From NCBI RefSeq assembly GCF_004217145.1, contig NZ_SHKR01000018.1:1-64000 (forward strand): 64,000 bases of DNA. The letters are read 5' to 3'. Source of the stretch: Kribbella rubisoli (GTDB taxonomy: Bacteria; Actinomycetota; Actinomycetes; Propionibacteriales; Kribbellaceae). The notes under the pieces were generated by a model, which saw only the letters and a program-made list of their open reading frames with translations, was not told where the DNA came from and did no database searches. Positions 8,302 through 17,181 of the stretch are shown in pieces. Position numbers and translations under genes: made by a program. Position 1 is the first letter of the stretch, and each line of letters opens with the position of its first letter.

Positions 8302-9497
8302 CCTCTCGCGCCGGTCAAGGCGGCTACCGCGGCGACGAGACGGTCGACGTCCGACTGGTCCGTGTACGGCGCGAGGCCCGCGCGGACCGCCCCGGCCGGA
8401 CCGAGGCCGAGGATACGAGCGGGTTCGTACGCGTAGAACGAGCCGGCCGGAGCGTTGACGCCCGCCTTCGCGAGATGCTCGGCGACGGCTGCCGGGCTGT
8501 GCCCCTCGAGGTTGAAAAGCAGCGTCGGCGTCCGGTTGACCGCGTGGCCGTAGAGCGTGATGCCGGGGATCGCGGCGAGGCGCGACTCTAGGTCGTCCCG
8601 GAGGTTGTCCTCGTGCTCCTCGACCAGCCCGAGTGAGCTGACGAGCCGCTCGCGACGGGTGGCGCCGGTCCCGCCGAGGCCGGCCAGGAAGTCGACGGCC
8701 GCGGTCGTGCCGGCCAGCAGTTCGTACGGCAGCGTGCCGAACTCGAAGCGCTCCGGTACGACGTTCGACGACGGCATGAGCTTGTCCGGCCTCAACGTCT
8801 CCAAGAGCTCGGGCGATGCGGTCAGCGTGCCGAGGTGGGGCCCGAAGAACTTGTACGGCGAGCACGCGTAGAAGTCGGCGTACGCGGCGTCGATCGGCAC
8901 GTGTGCGGTGAGGTGTACGCCGTCGACGTAGATGAGCGCACCGGCCGCGTGGACCTGGTCGGCCATCCGCTGCGTATCGGGCCGCGTGCCCAGGAGGTTC
9001 GAGGCGCCGGTGACCGCGACCAGGCGGGTGCGGTCGGTGAGGAGTGGGGCGACGTCGTCGAGCTCGGAGGTCTCGGGGTCGAACCCGAGCCACTTGATCG
9101 TTGCGCCGGCGGCCTCGGCGGCCTGCACCCAGGGGCGGACGTTCGCGTCGTGGTCGAGACGGGTGACGATCACCTCGTCGCCCTCGGACCAGTTCTTGGC
9201 GAGCGTGCGCGAGAAGTCGTACGTCAGCTGGGTCATGCTGCGGCCGAAGACGATGCCCTGCGCGGTCGTCCCGAGCAGGTCGGCCATCGCCTCCCGGGCG
9301 CCGACGACGATCTCGTCGGCGCGGCGCTCCGCTGCCGTCAGCCGGCCGCGGTTCGCGAGCGCCGAGACCATCGTTCTCGCCACCGCGTCGGCGACTGCCT
9401 GCGGCGTCTGCGAGCCGCCCGGGCCGTCGAAGTGCGCCGCTCCCTCGTCGAGCGCGGGGAACTGCTTCCGGACCGCCACCACCTCGAAGGCACTCAT
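8292..9497 (-). CDS. Cysteine-desulfurase-like class V aminotransferase
   Basis: 401-aa PLP enzyme of the SufS/NifS fold. The Schiff-base lysine is in YACSPYKFFGPHLG, and DHDANVRPW supplies the cofactor-stacking His region. RGRLTAAERRADE and SMTQLTYDFSRTLA match the VC1184-like cysteine-desulfurase-like subfamily (TIGR01976 type), whose substrate is not established. The catalytic Cys loop of true desulfurases is not obvious. An AGAGAGG site lies 9 nt before ATG 9497. An in-frame ATG at 9506 sits too close to that site. No Fe-S assembly genes are nearby. Confidence 0.8.
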   Translation of the reverse strand: MSAFEVVAVRKQFPALDEGAAHFDGPGGSQTPQAVADAVARTMVSALANRGRLTAAERRADEIVVGAREAMADLLGTTAQGIVFGRSMTQLTYDFSRTLAKNWSEGDEVIVTRLDHDANVRPWVQAAEAAGATIKWLGFDPETSELDDVAPLLTDRTRLVAVTGASNLLGTRPDTQRMADQVHAAGALIYVDGVHLTAHVPIDAAYADFYACSPYKFFGPHLGTLTASPELLETLRPDKLMPSSNVVPERFEFGTLPYELLAGTTAAVDFLAGLGGTGATRRERLVSSLGLVEEHEDNLRDDLESRLAAIPGITLYGHAVNRTPTLLFNLEGHSPAAVAEHLAKAGVNAPAGSFYAYEPARILGLGPAGAVRAGLAPYTDQSDVDRLVAAVAALTGARGTN

Positions 9498-9609
9498 GAG
9501 CGTCATCCTCTCTCGCCCCTGACACTCGCCGCTATGTGCTGTCCATTACTGACCGCCAGCTGCCCGAATACGGATAAAAGTCTCCGGAATGTCGGTGCCG
9601 TAGTGCAGG

Positions 9610-10575
9610 ATGTCAGGAGTGAGTACCGTTACGACTCCTGACAAGGCTCCGGTGCGGGCCTGGCTCCCCGTGATGCTGGCCCTGGCCGCGATCTGGGGCT
9701 GCAGCTTCTTGTTCATCTCGGTCGGCGTGCGGGAGCTGCCGCCGCTCTACCTGGCGCTCGGGCGGGTGATCGCGGGGTCCGTCGTACTGCTCGCGATCCT
9801 GGCCGTGAAGCGCGAGTCGCTGCCGCGCGATCCGCGGCTGTGGGCGCACTCGTTCGTCGCCGGTGCGATCGGCTCGGCGATCCCGTGGACGCTGTTCGGG
9901 TACGGCGAGGAGCGCATCCCGTCCTTGCTGGCCGGGATCTGGAACGGGATCACCCCGTTGATCGTGCTGCCGATCGCGGTACTGATCTTCCGGACCGAGG
10001 TGTTCTCGGTGCAGCGCGGTGTCGGGCTGCTGATCGGGTTCACCGGCATGCTCGTCGTTCTCGGCGCATGGCGGGTGGACAGCGGCGCCGATCTGGTCGG
10101 GCAGGGGCTGTGCATGCTCGCGGCGGTGTTCTACGGACTCGCGATCCCTTACCAGAAGAAGTTCCTGGCCGGGACGACGTTGTCCGGCACCGCGCTGTCG
10201 GCCGCCTTGTTGCTGTGCGCAACTGTTCAGCTGGCGATCGTTGCGCCGATCGTGACCCGGCAGGCGCCGCCCGCGCCGTGGTCGTTGTCGATCGAGGTGG
10301 TGCTGAGTGTGATCGCGCTGGGTGCGCTCGGCAGCGGACTCGCCTTCGTGCTCAACATGCGTAACATCCGGCTGATCGGCGCGAGCCGCTCGTCGATGGT
10401 CACGTACCTGATGCCGGTCTTCTCGATCCTGGTCGGCGTGATCGTCCTGCACGAGCACATCACCTGGTACCAGCCGGTCGGCGGCCTCGTCGTCCTGCTC
10501 GGCGTAGCCGTCTCCCAAGGCGTCCTCACGGTGCGCCGCAAGCGGCTCGTTCCAGCTGAGGCCGCCGCCGGTTGA
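9610..10575 (+). CDS. EamA-family (DMT superfamily) transporter
   Basis: 321-aa integral membrane protein with ten predicted helices arranged as two EamA repeats of five. The first begins at about residue 18 (LALAAIWGCSFLFISVGV) and the second at about residue 165 (LCMLAAVFYGLAIPYQKKF). Members export amino acids, nucleotides or other metabolites. The substrate is unknown here. The start at ATG 9610 has only a weak ribosome site. A GTG 9 nt further in has a better-spaced CAGGA and is an alternative. It is divergent from the PLP enzyme gene and converges on another DMT-type gene. Confidence 0.85.
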   Translation: MSGVSTVTTPDKAPVRAWLPVMLALAAIWGCSFLFISVGVRELPPLYLALGRVIAGSVVLLAILAVKRESLPRDPRLWAHSFVAGAIGSAIPWTLFGYGEERIPSLLAGIWNGITPLIVLPIAVLIFRTEVFSVQRGVGLLIGFTGMLVVLGAWRVDSGADLVGQGLCMLAAVFYGLAIPYQKKFLAGTTLSGTALSAALLLCATVQLAIVAPIVTRQAPPAPWSLSIEVVLSVIALGALGSGLAFVLNMRNIRLIGASRSSMVTYLMPVFSILVGVIVLHEHITWYQPVGGLVVLLGVAVSQGVLTVRRKRLVPAEAAAG

Positions 10576-10595
10576 CGATCTGCCGCCCTGAGGTA

Positions 10596-10613
10596 CCGCC
10601 GGGCTAGCGGCGG
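10596..10613. terminator. Small hairpin between convergent DMT genes
   Basis: CCGCCG-GGCTAG-CGGCGG is a perfect 6-bp stem and loop placed between the convergent EamA and YdcZ-like genes, overlapping the last codons of the latter. It lacks a U tract, as is usual in actinobacteria. It could end transcription from both sides, but a hairpin this short also arises easily in GC-rich DNA. Confidence 0.3.
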
Positions 10614-11596
10614 CGGAAGTTGGGGATGGCGGCGACCGCCACGGCCACCAGGGCGAGGAGGGTGCCGGCCACGACCGGGGTTGTGATCGGCTTGTCCGCG
10701 ACCGGGACGAAGATGTCGATGAACAGGCTCGCGATGAGCTGGCCGGCGATCGTGCCGAGGCCGAGGACGAAAACGCCGACCACCCGGACCACGGCGGCCG
10801 CGGCGCTGATGAAGATCACGCCGCACGCGCCGCCGAAGTACAGCCAGGGTTCGCTCGGGAGGTGTCGCGGTGCGCCGCGAAGGGCGAGGTCGACCAGGAA
10901 GACGACCAGGAGAGCAGTGAAGCCGACCAGGAAGTTGACCACACCGGCCGCGACGGCGCCGTACGCGTCGGTGGAGGCGGTCCGCGCGACCCGCCCGTTG
11001 ATGGCCTGCTGTACGGCGGTGCCGACGCCGCCGAGCGCGGGCAGTACTGCGAGCAACAGGCCGTCGGGGTGACTCAGCTGCTCCGATACCGCCAGACCGA
11101 CCGCGACCAGAGCGATCATCGCGCCGACGATCCGGATCGTGGTGAGCGGCTGCGGTCCCGCCGGTCCGAAGCCGAGACGGTCGACGACCAGGCTGCTGAT
11201 CGCCTGCCCTGCCACACCGGCCACCAGGAAGACCGCGACGCCGATGATGGAAACGGTGATCGACTGCGTCGCGACGAGGAACGCGCCCGCCAGTCCACCG
11301 AGGCATTGCCACCAGCGCAGACCGCCGTACCCGCGCATCGGCGTGCTGATCGTGCGCCAGACGTTGCCGAGTCCGCGACGCACCGGCGGCACCACTGCGG
11401 TCGCGACCAGCAGGATCAGCAGGCCGGTGCCGAACGAGATCAGTGCCGCCGGGATCCCGTCGCCGAGGATCCCGCCGAGCTCGCCGTTGAGCCGCGACTG
11501 CACCGCGACGAGCATGCCGATGCCGAAGGCCGAGACGAGGCCGACAAGGTGGTGCTGCCGGGTCGAGACGGCGGGAGGCGTGGCGGTTGCTGTCAC
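10604..11596 (-). CDS. DMT-type transporter of the YdcZ/DUF606 family (tandem repeat form)
   Basis: 330-aa membrane protein with about ten hydrophobic segments. It looks like two fused copies of the ~150-aa YdcZ (PF04657) unit: one starts HHLVGLVSAFGIGMLVAVQSRLNGELG (two pieces: HHLVGLVSAFGIGML and VAVQSRLNGELG) and the second begins near residue 175 with GLLLAVLPALGGVGTAVQQAINGRVA. The Q(S/A)xxN G motif, repeated at the same place in each half, supports the duplication. Function is presumed small-molecule efflux. It starts at GTG 11596 with a poor ribosome site. A 13-bp direct repeat (11602-11614 and 11643-11655) lies around its promoter zone. Confidence 0.78.
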   Translation of the reverse strand: MTATATPPAVSTRQHHLVGLVSAFGIGMLVAVQSRLNGELGGILGDGIPAALISFGTGLLILLVATAVVPPVRRGLGNVWRTISTPMRGYGGLRWWQCLGGLAGAFLVATQSITVSIIGVAVFLVAGVAGQAISSLVVDRLGFGPAGPQPLTTIRIVGAMIALVAVGLAVSEQLSHPDGLLLAVLPALGGVGTAVQQAINGRVARTASTDAYGAVAAGVVNFLVGFTALLVVFLVDLALRGAPRHLPSEPWLYFGGACGVIFISAAAAVVRVVGVFVLGLGTIAGQLIASLFIDIFVPVADKPITTPVVAGTLLALVAVAVAAIPNFRRR

Positions 11597-11644
11597 CTGA
11601 CCATCATGACCGTCCGGCCAATAGCTGCTGACAGCAGGTCCGCA

Positions 11645-13051
11645 TCATGACCGTCGGATCAGCGCCAGGTACATCGCGTCGGTCCCTTGCAGATGCGGCC
11701 AGAGCTGGACATCCGGTCCGTCGCCCAGATCCGGTACGCCGGGGAACAGCGCCCGTGCATCCTCGAGGGAGGCGTCGTCGCGGCGAGCAAGGACGGCGTC
11801 GACCACCGCGCGGGTCTCGTCGGGATGCGGCGAGCAGGTCACATACGCGACCACGCCGCCCGATCGGACCGAGGTGATCGCCGAGTCGAGCAGCGCCTCC
11901 TGGAGCGGACGCAGTTCGACGACGTCTTCCGGCGTACGGCGCCAGCGGGCTTCGGGGCGACGCCTGAGCGCGCCGAGCCCGCTGCAGGGGACGTCGGCCA
12001 GCACACGGTCGAAGGAGCCGGCCGGCCAGGTCGGCTTGGTCCCGTCGCCCACAAGAACCTTGTGGTCGCCGGGGATCGCACGCAGGTTGGAGCGGACCAG
12101 TTCGGCCCGGTGCTTGAGCGGTTCAACCGCGGTCAGTTGGCCATCGTGCATGAGCGACGCGAGCAAGGCCGACTTCCCACCCGGTCCCGCGCACAGGTCG
12201 AGCCAGTTGGTGTCGTCGCCGTCAACCTTCGCCGACGCCAACGCGATCGCGACCAGCTGCGACCCTTCGTCCTGCACGCCGGCCCTGCCACTGGCAACCG
12301 CATCGATCCGCCCCGGATCACCGCCACCCTCCAGCACGGCCCCGTACGGCGACCATCGCGCCGGACTCGCCCCAGCCGCAACCAGTTCGTCAACCTCCGC
12401 CAGCCCTGGCCGAACGGCAAGCGTCACGCGAGGAGGATCGTTGTCAGCGACAAGCAACCGCTCCAGCTCGACCGCTTCATCGCCTGGCGGGGCGGCGCCC
12501 GGTCCGGATGTTAGGGCGCGGTCGAAGGCTTCCACGACCCAGCGCGGGTGCGCTTCGGCGATCGCCAGGAAGCCGAGACGATCCTCGTTCGGTGACGGGG
12601 CGACTGTGTCGATCCACTGATCAAGCGTGCGTTGGCTGATCTTCCGCAGTACGGCGTTGACGATGCCGGTGCGTTTCTGGCCGAGTTCGGAGCGGGTCAG
12701 CGTGACCATCTCGTTGACCGCGGCGTACGAGTCGACGCGCATGTTGAGGAGTTGGTGCGTGCCGAGGCGGAGCAGGTCGAGGAGCTCGGGGTCGAGGTCC
12801 GCCAGCGGACGGGAGACGCTGCGCGCGAGGCATGCGTCGTACGTGCCCTGCCAGCGCAGCGTTCCATGGACAAGCTCGGTGCAGAACGCGGCGTCGCGAC
12901 CGGACAGGCGTGCATCGCGGAGCGCCTTGTTGAGGGCGAGGTTGGCGTACGCGCCCTCGGCCGTCACCTGCCGGATGACCTGGAACGCGACCCGCCGTAC
13001 CCGATCCGGCTGGACCTGCGGCGCACGATTGCGGGGCGAACGATCACTCAC
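11645..13051 (-). CDS. rsmB: 16S rRNA (cytosine-967-C5) methyltransferase RsmB
   Basis: 468-aa RNA m5C methyltransferase. The N-terminal NusB-like RNA-binding domain covers about residues 15-160. The SAM-binding motif is LDLCAGPGGKSALLAS. The two catalytic cysteines are in VPCSGLGALRRRPEARW (motif IV) and YVTCSPHPDE (motif VI). Its start overlaps the stop of fmt by 4 nt, giving a def-fmt-rsmB operon with translational coupling, the usual actinobacterial order. The 3' end overlaps the second copy of a 13-bp direct repeat. Confidence 0.93.
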   Translation of the reverse strand: MSDRSPRNRAPQVQPDRVRRVAFQVIRQVTAEGAYANLALNKALRDARLSGRDAAFCTELVHGTLRWQGTYDACLARSVSRPLADLDPELLDLLRLGTHQLLNMRVDSYAAVNEMVTLTRSELGQKRTGIVNAVLRKISQRTLDQWIDTVAPSPNEDRLGFLAIAEAHPRWVVEAFDRALTSGPGAAPPGDEAVELERLLVADNDPPRVTLAVRPGLAEVDELVAAGASPARWSPYGAVLEGGGDPGRIDAVASGRAGVQDEGSQLVAIALASAKVDGDDTNWLDLCAGPGGKSALLASLMHDGQLTAVEPLKHRAELVRSNLRAIPGDHKVLVGDGTKPTWPAGSFDRVLADVPCSGLGALRRRPEARWRRTPEDVVELRPLQEALLDSAITSVRSGGVVAYVTCSPHPDETRAVVDAVLARRDDASLEDARALFPGVPDLGDGPDVQLWPHLQGTDAMYLALIRRS

Positions 13052-13980
13052 GCGGACGGACCCAGCCGATCGTCATCAGTGAGGCGAATACCGCGCGCCC
13101 AGTCCGCGGCGGCCATCGGCTTCTTGCCCTGCGGCTGGACCGTCACCAGCTCGACCGCGCGGCTACCGGTGCCGACCTTCACGCTCGACTTCGTCGCCTG
13201 CAGGTCGCCGGGCTTCAGTTCGTCGTCGGTCAGCCGGACGGCGAGCACCTTCAGCCGCTCGCCCCGGAACGTCGTCCACGCCCCCGGCGCCGGGTTGCAC
13301 CCGCGCACCAGCCGATCCACCCGCTGCGCAGGCGCGTTCAGATCCAGCTCGGCGTCCTCGACCGTGAGCTTCGGCGCGAGCGTCACGCCGTCGGCCGGCT
13401 GCTCCCGAGCCTCGAGTACGCCGGCCTCGATACCGTCCAGCGTGTCGACCAGGAGCTTCGACCCCGACACAGCCAGCCGGTGCAGCAGATCACCCGAGGT
13501 GTCCGAAGGGCCGATCGGCTCGGTCAGTACGCCGTACACCGGCCCCGCGTCGAGCGCCTTCACGATCCGGAACGTGCTCGCGCCGGTGACGTCGTCGCCG
13601 GCGATGATCGAGTGCTGCACCGGCGCGGCCCCACGCCATGCGGGCAGCACCGAGAAGTGCAGGTTGATCCAGCCGTGCTCCGGGATGTCGAGCGCGGCCT
13701 GCGGCAACAGGCCGCCGTACGCGACGACCGGGCAGCAGTCCGGCGCGATCTCCCGCATCCGGGCCAGGAAGTCCGGGTCGCTCGGCTTCACCGGCTTCAG
13801 GATCTCGATCCCGCCGAGCTCCGCGGCGTACTGCGCGACCGGCGAGGCGACGAGCTTCCGCCCGCGGCCGGCCGGCGCATCCGGGCGGGTGACGACGCCG
13901 ACGAGTTCGTGGCGGCTGGCAACGATCGCCTCGAGTGCGGTAACGGCTGGTTCCGGCGTACCGGCAAAGACGACTCTCAC
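13048..13980 (-). CDS. fmt: Methionyl-tRNA formyltransferase
   Basis: 310-aa enzyme that formylates Met-tRNAfMet using 10-formyl-tetrahydrofolate. The N-terminal Rossmann domain starts MRVVFAGTPEPAV. The catalytic segment INLHFSVLPAWRGAAPVQ is near residues 108-125, with the conserved downstream Asp in GDDVTGAST. A C-terminal OB-like tRNA-binding domain runs from about residue 205. The length is standard. It sits 4 nt inside the def stop and 4 nt into rsmB, so the three genes form a tight operon that makes and removes the N-formyl group and modifies rRNA. Confidence 0.95.
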   Translation of the reverse strand: MRVVFAGTPEPAVTALEAIVASRHELVGVVTRPDAPAGRGRKLVASPVAQYAAELGGIEILKPVKPSDPDFLARMREIAPDCCPVVAYGGLLPQAALDIPEHGWINLHFSVLPAWRGAAPVQHSIIAGDDVTGASTFRIVKALDAGPVYGVLTEPIGPSDTSGDLLHRLAVSGSKLLVDTLDGIEAGVLEAREQPADGVTLAPKLTVEDAELDLNAPAQRVDRLVRGCNPAPGAWTTFRGERLKVLAVRLTDDELKPGDLQATKSSVKVGTGSRAVELVTVQPQGKKPMAAADWARGIRLTDDDRLGPSA

Positions 13981-14525
13981 AGACCGAATCCGTTCGTGGG
14001 GTGGGGTGAGACCTTGAGCTGGGGCGGGCCGCTCAGGCCGGACCAGTCGGATTCGCGGATCGCCTTCATCGCCAGCTTGCGGGTCTCGCGGTCGAGGCGG
14101 TCGACGAACAGGATTCCGTCCAGGTGGTCGGTCTCGTGCTGGATGCAGCGGGCCAGCAGCTCCGAGCCCTCGATCACCACCGGGTCGCCGTACATGTTGA
14201 AGCCCTTGGCGATCACGGACTGGGCGCGGCGGCAGTCGAAGGTCAGGCCGGGGATCGACAGGCAGCCCTCGGGGCCGAACTGCTCGGCGGTCGAGAGCGA
14301 CAGTTCGGGGTTGATCAGGTGCCCGAGCTCACCCTCGACGTGGTACGTGAACACGCGCAGCCCGACGCCGATCTGCGGCGCGGCCAGGCCGGATCCGGGC
14401 GCCTCCTGCATGGTGTCGGTGAGGTCCGCGACCAGGCGGCGCAGCTCGGCGTCGAAGTCGACGACTGGCTCGGCCTTGGTGATCAGCACGGGGTCGCCGA
14501 ACAGGCGGATGGGTTGGACCGACAC
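13977..14525 (-). CDS. def: Peptide deformylase
   Basis: 182-aa metalloenzyme that removes the formyl group from nascent proteins. All three motifs are present: GSGLAAPQIG, EGCLSIPG (metal-binding Cys) and QHETDHLDG (two metal-binding His and the catalytic Glu). An upstream in-frame ATG at 14564 exists. GTG 14525 with GGAG about 5 nt upstream gives the normal N-terminus (VQPIRLFGDPVL), so I chose it. It is first in the def-fmt-rsmB operon. A TAGACT -10-like box lies at 14564-14569. Confidence 0.93.
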   Translation of the reverse strand: MSVQPIRLFGDPVLITKAEPVVDFDAELRRLVADLTDTMQEAPGSGLAAPQIGVGLRVFTYHVEGELGHLINPELSLSTAEQFGPEGCLSIPGLTFDCRRAQSVIAKGFNMYGDPVVIEGSELLARCIQHETDHLDGILFVDRLDRETRKLAMKAIRESDWSGLSGPPQLKVSPHPTNGFGL

Positions 14526-14563
14526 AGACTCTCCACACGGGTTCCACGAGGCAGGACTGCGCA

Positions 14564-14569
14564 AGTCTA
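14564..14569 (-). promoter_or_regulatory. Candidate -10 box of the def-fmt-rsmB operon
   Basis: The minus strand reads TAGACT here, which would place the transcript start about 30 nt before the def GTG. No convincing -35 element accompanies it. Confidence 0.3.
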
Positions 14570-14686
14570 GTTGGCTCGTCGCGGGGATTCAGGACAGGAG
14601 GCCCCTCCCGTTTGTTGCCACAAGCACGTACTGTGGTCTCAGGCGTACCCTCAGTCACTGCCGTCACACGCCGCTCGGGAGACCCA

Positions 14687-16042
14687 ATGCTCACTGCAGC
14701 ACGGGGGGCAACTCTGATCCTCCTGGGTGCACTGCTTGCGCAGGCACCCCTCACTGCCCAGGCCTACCAACCACGCGAGCCCGAGTACTCCGGGCCGCCC
14801 AGCACCACCGCTTCCCCCACACCCACCGCTACCCCCACCTCTATGCCCACCTCTTTGCCCACTGTCGAGCCGACTACGACGCCAACGGCCACGGCGACTG
14901 CGAGTCAGCCGGTGGACGAGCCTGCGGCGCGGTCGTGGAGCGAGGTGGTCAAGCAGGTGACGGAGACGTCGCCGGGTGATCTGCAGGTGCGGTCGGCAGA
15001 CAAGACCGAGCAGGCCGAGTCCATGCTCAGGTGCTTCAAGCTCGACACCGAGAACTACTGCCTCGGCCTCGGCTTCGTCGACAAGCTCCCGACGGGTGCA
15101 CAACTGCAGTCGCTCGTGAGCCCGCCGACCCTCCGCGCGGCGGACGAGGCCGGAGTCGAGCAGGACATCCCGACCGGTGACCTCACCCCGGCCGATTTCG
15201 TCGCCCAGCGCGCCGCGATGCCGAAGAGCACTCGGGTCACCGCAGAGCTGGACGAGATGCAAGCAGCCTGGAACGGCCGAGAGAAGGCCCGCGAACTCCG
15301 CGAGCTGGTCGCCAGTCAAACACTTCCGGTGAACCCACAAGCGACGACTGAAGAGCCGACACCTGCGGCGACTGCGACGCCGACGGCAACTACCACTCCG
15401 ACCGTGACGCCGACGGTGGTTCCTACTCGGACCGCTCCGACGGTTGGGCCGTCCAAGCCTGTGCCGCCGCAGACGCCGGCTGCTCCGGTGAAGACGCCGG
15501 CTTCGGCGTACATCATGAAGGGTTTCCAGACCTCGCAGGAGAAGGGGTACTGGTGTGGGCCGGCGACGTTCCAGTCGATCGACTGGGCCGACGACAACCA
15601 GAAGGACACCCAGGCGTCCTGGGCGAAGGACCTCGGCTCGACCACTGGCGGTACGGCGATCTCGGCGATGGTGCAGCAGACCAACGTGAAGACCGCCTGG
15701 CCGAAGTCCGCGGGCACGTACGTCGTGCAGAACGTCTCGGACTGGAACGCGCAGACGTTCTTCACCGTCCACCAGAAGCACCTCGGCGTGTACAAGGCTC
15801 CGGTGATCGAGCACGTGCAGCTGTTGAAGCGCTACTTCCCGTACCTCGCCTTCAACCACAGCGGGCACTATCAGGTCGGCCGCGGCTACGACAAGGCGAA
15901 CGGCACGATCGCGATCTTCGAGGTGTTCAACGAGCGCCGGTTCAACAGCCGCGGCAACGTCACCGACGGCCCGCGGAACATCCCGGCGAGCGCGCTGTTC
16001 AACGCCACCCTGGCCAACTCCTTCCAGAACATCGGGCTGTGA
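14687..16042 (+). CDS. Secreted C39-like (papain-fold) peptidase with Thr/Pro-rich linkers
   Basis: 451-aa exported protein. The start ATG 14687 has GGGAG 7 nt upstream and gives a clean signal peptide (about residues 1-25, ending LTAQA). Two T/P-rich stretches (about 35-75 and 225-270) flank a helical middle domain. The C-terminal domain (about 280-451) looks like Peptidase_C39_2: catalytic Cys C290 in GYWCGPATFQ and a His near 391-394 in FNHSGHYQVGRGYD. It probably cleaves peptides or cell-wall bridges outside the membrane. Its stop overlaps the next start (ATGA), coupling it to a lipoprotein gene. Substrate unknown. Confidence 0.75.
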   Translation: MLTAARGATLILLGALLAQAPLTAQAYQPREPEYSGPPSTTASPTPTATPTSMPTSLPTVEPTTTPTATATASQPVDEPAARSWSEVVKQVTETSPGDLQVRSADKTEQAESMLRCFKLDTENYCLGLGFVDKLPTGAQLQSLVSPPTLRAADEAGVEQDIPTGDLTPADFVAQRAAMPKSTRVTAELDEMQAAWNGREKARELRELVASQTLPVNPQATTEEPTPAATATPTATTTPTVTPTVVPTRTAPTVGPSKPVPPQTPAAPVKTPASAYIMKGFQTSQEKGYWCGPATFQSIDWADDNQKDTQASWAKDLGSTTGGTAISAMVQQTNVKTAWPKSAGTYVVQNVSDWNAQTFFTVHQKHLGVYKAPVIEHVQLLKRYFPYLAFNHSGHYQVGRGYDKANGTIAIFEVFNERRFNSRGNVTDGPRNIPASALFNATLANSFQNIGL

Positions 16043-17175
16043 TGCGTCGTCGTACGGTTGCCGCAGGCACCCTTCTCGTCCTGCTGCTGGCCGGATGCTC
16101 GTCAACCACCCCGAGCACCGCGCCAACCCCGACGCCCATACCCACACCAACGCCGAAGCCGTCGGCCACTCCCACAAGGCCGACGGACAGCGGTACGGCG
16201 ATCCCGATGTGGGCGAATGTCCTGCGGCAACCGGTCGACGGCCAGCACCTCGTCACCCAGCAGCACAAGTACGTCGTCACGCGCGGAAGCGACGAGGCCG
16301 GTACGACGACGATCACCGACCGCACCAGCAAGAAGGCCGTCGTCCGCCACGTCCCCGCGACCGGTTTCGTTGCCCAGTCCCCCGTTGTCATCGACGACCA
16401 CTGGGCCCTGATCGAGGACATCCGCTCCGACGGTCCGGACCCGCAGATCAAGGTCGTCCGCTACGACCTCACGACCGGCAAGGCCGCGACACCTGCCGGA
16501 ATCCCACCTGTCTCCGAGCCCGAGATCGGCGCTTACAACGGCACATTCGCCTACAGCTCCACCGACGCGAAGAACCGCTCCTGCCTGATCGTCGCCGACC
16601 TCTCCACCCTGAAATCGCGGGCCGTCACCTGCGTAGACGCCCCCGGGTACGTCGCCGATCCGGTCGTCTCCGCCGACACCGTCACGTTCAGCGAGATCAT
16701 CGCCCCGGAGACCGCACGCCGCTGCAAACGCATCCTCTCCGCTCCCCTGACCAACGGCCCGGCGAAGCCGGTGCCTGCAGCAACCAACTGCATCCAGTGG
16801 AGCGGCGCGACCATCGGCGGCGCAACGGTCTGGTCCGAGGTTGCCGCCGCGGACCCAAACCAGTACCAGAGCAAGGCGTACGTCCGCGAGTCCGGCGACT
16901 CCCCCGCCCGCGCGCTCGGCACCGTCGTCACCGACACGATCCTTGCCTGCGGCAACTGGATCCTCTGGGAGGTCCGCACGGTCAGCGCGACCGGCGAGGA
17001 GACCTACCAGATCAACCGCTGGCGGCCCGGTCTCGCCACCCCGCAACGCATGTACGCCGCCAAACCCGGCGTCGCGCTCACGCCGATGACCTGTCAGGAC
17101 AACACCGTGTACGTCGAAGCGGCCTACCTCGCGAGCACGCCGACGTACACCGAAACGATCTCGGCGGCAGTCTGA
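16042..17175 (+). CDS. Lipoprotein with Pro/Thr stalk and probable beta-propeller domain
   Basis: 377-aa lipoprotein. The signal peptide ends in a lipobox LLAGC with Cys at residue 19, followed by a TP-repeat stalk (about 20-50). The mature domain is beta-rich with spaced blade-like units such as VVRYDLTTGKAA and WILWEVRTVSATG and several cysteines (around 185, 202, 230, 250, 310 and 360) that may form disulfides. Translation is coupled to the upstream C39-like protease gene through ATGA. A membrane-tethered binding partner or inhibitor of that protease is an attractive but unproven role. Confidence 0.75.
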   Translation: MRRRTVAAGTLLVLLLAGCSSTTPSTAPTPTPIPTPTPKPSATPTRPTDSGTAIPMWANVLRQPVDGQHLVTQQHKYVVTRGSDEAGTTTITDRTSKKAVVRHVPATGFVAQSPVVIDDHWALIEDIRSDGPDPQIKVVRYDLTTGKAATPAGIPPVSEPEIGAYNGTFAYSSTDAKNRSCLIVADLSTLKSRAVTCVDAPGYVADPVVSADTVTFSEIIAPETARRCKRILSAPLTNGPAKPVPAATNCIQWSGATIGGATVWSEVAAADPNQYQSKAYVRESGDSPARALGTVVTDTILACGNWILWEVRTVSATGEETYQINRWRPGLATPQRMYAAKPGVALTPMTCQDNTVYVEAAYLASTPTYTETISAAV

Positions 17176-17181
17176 CAGCGG

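Noticed and set aside
11602..11655. 13-bp direct repeat CATCATGACCGTC as an operator
   Set aside because: Two copies 41 bp apart flank the YdcZ-like start, but one overlaps the rsmB stop codon and there is no dyad symmetry. It is mentioned only in the gene entry.
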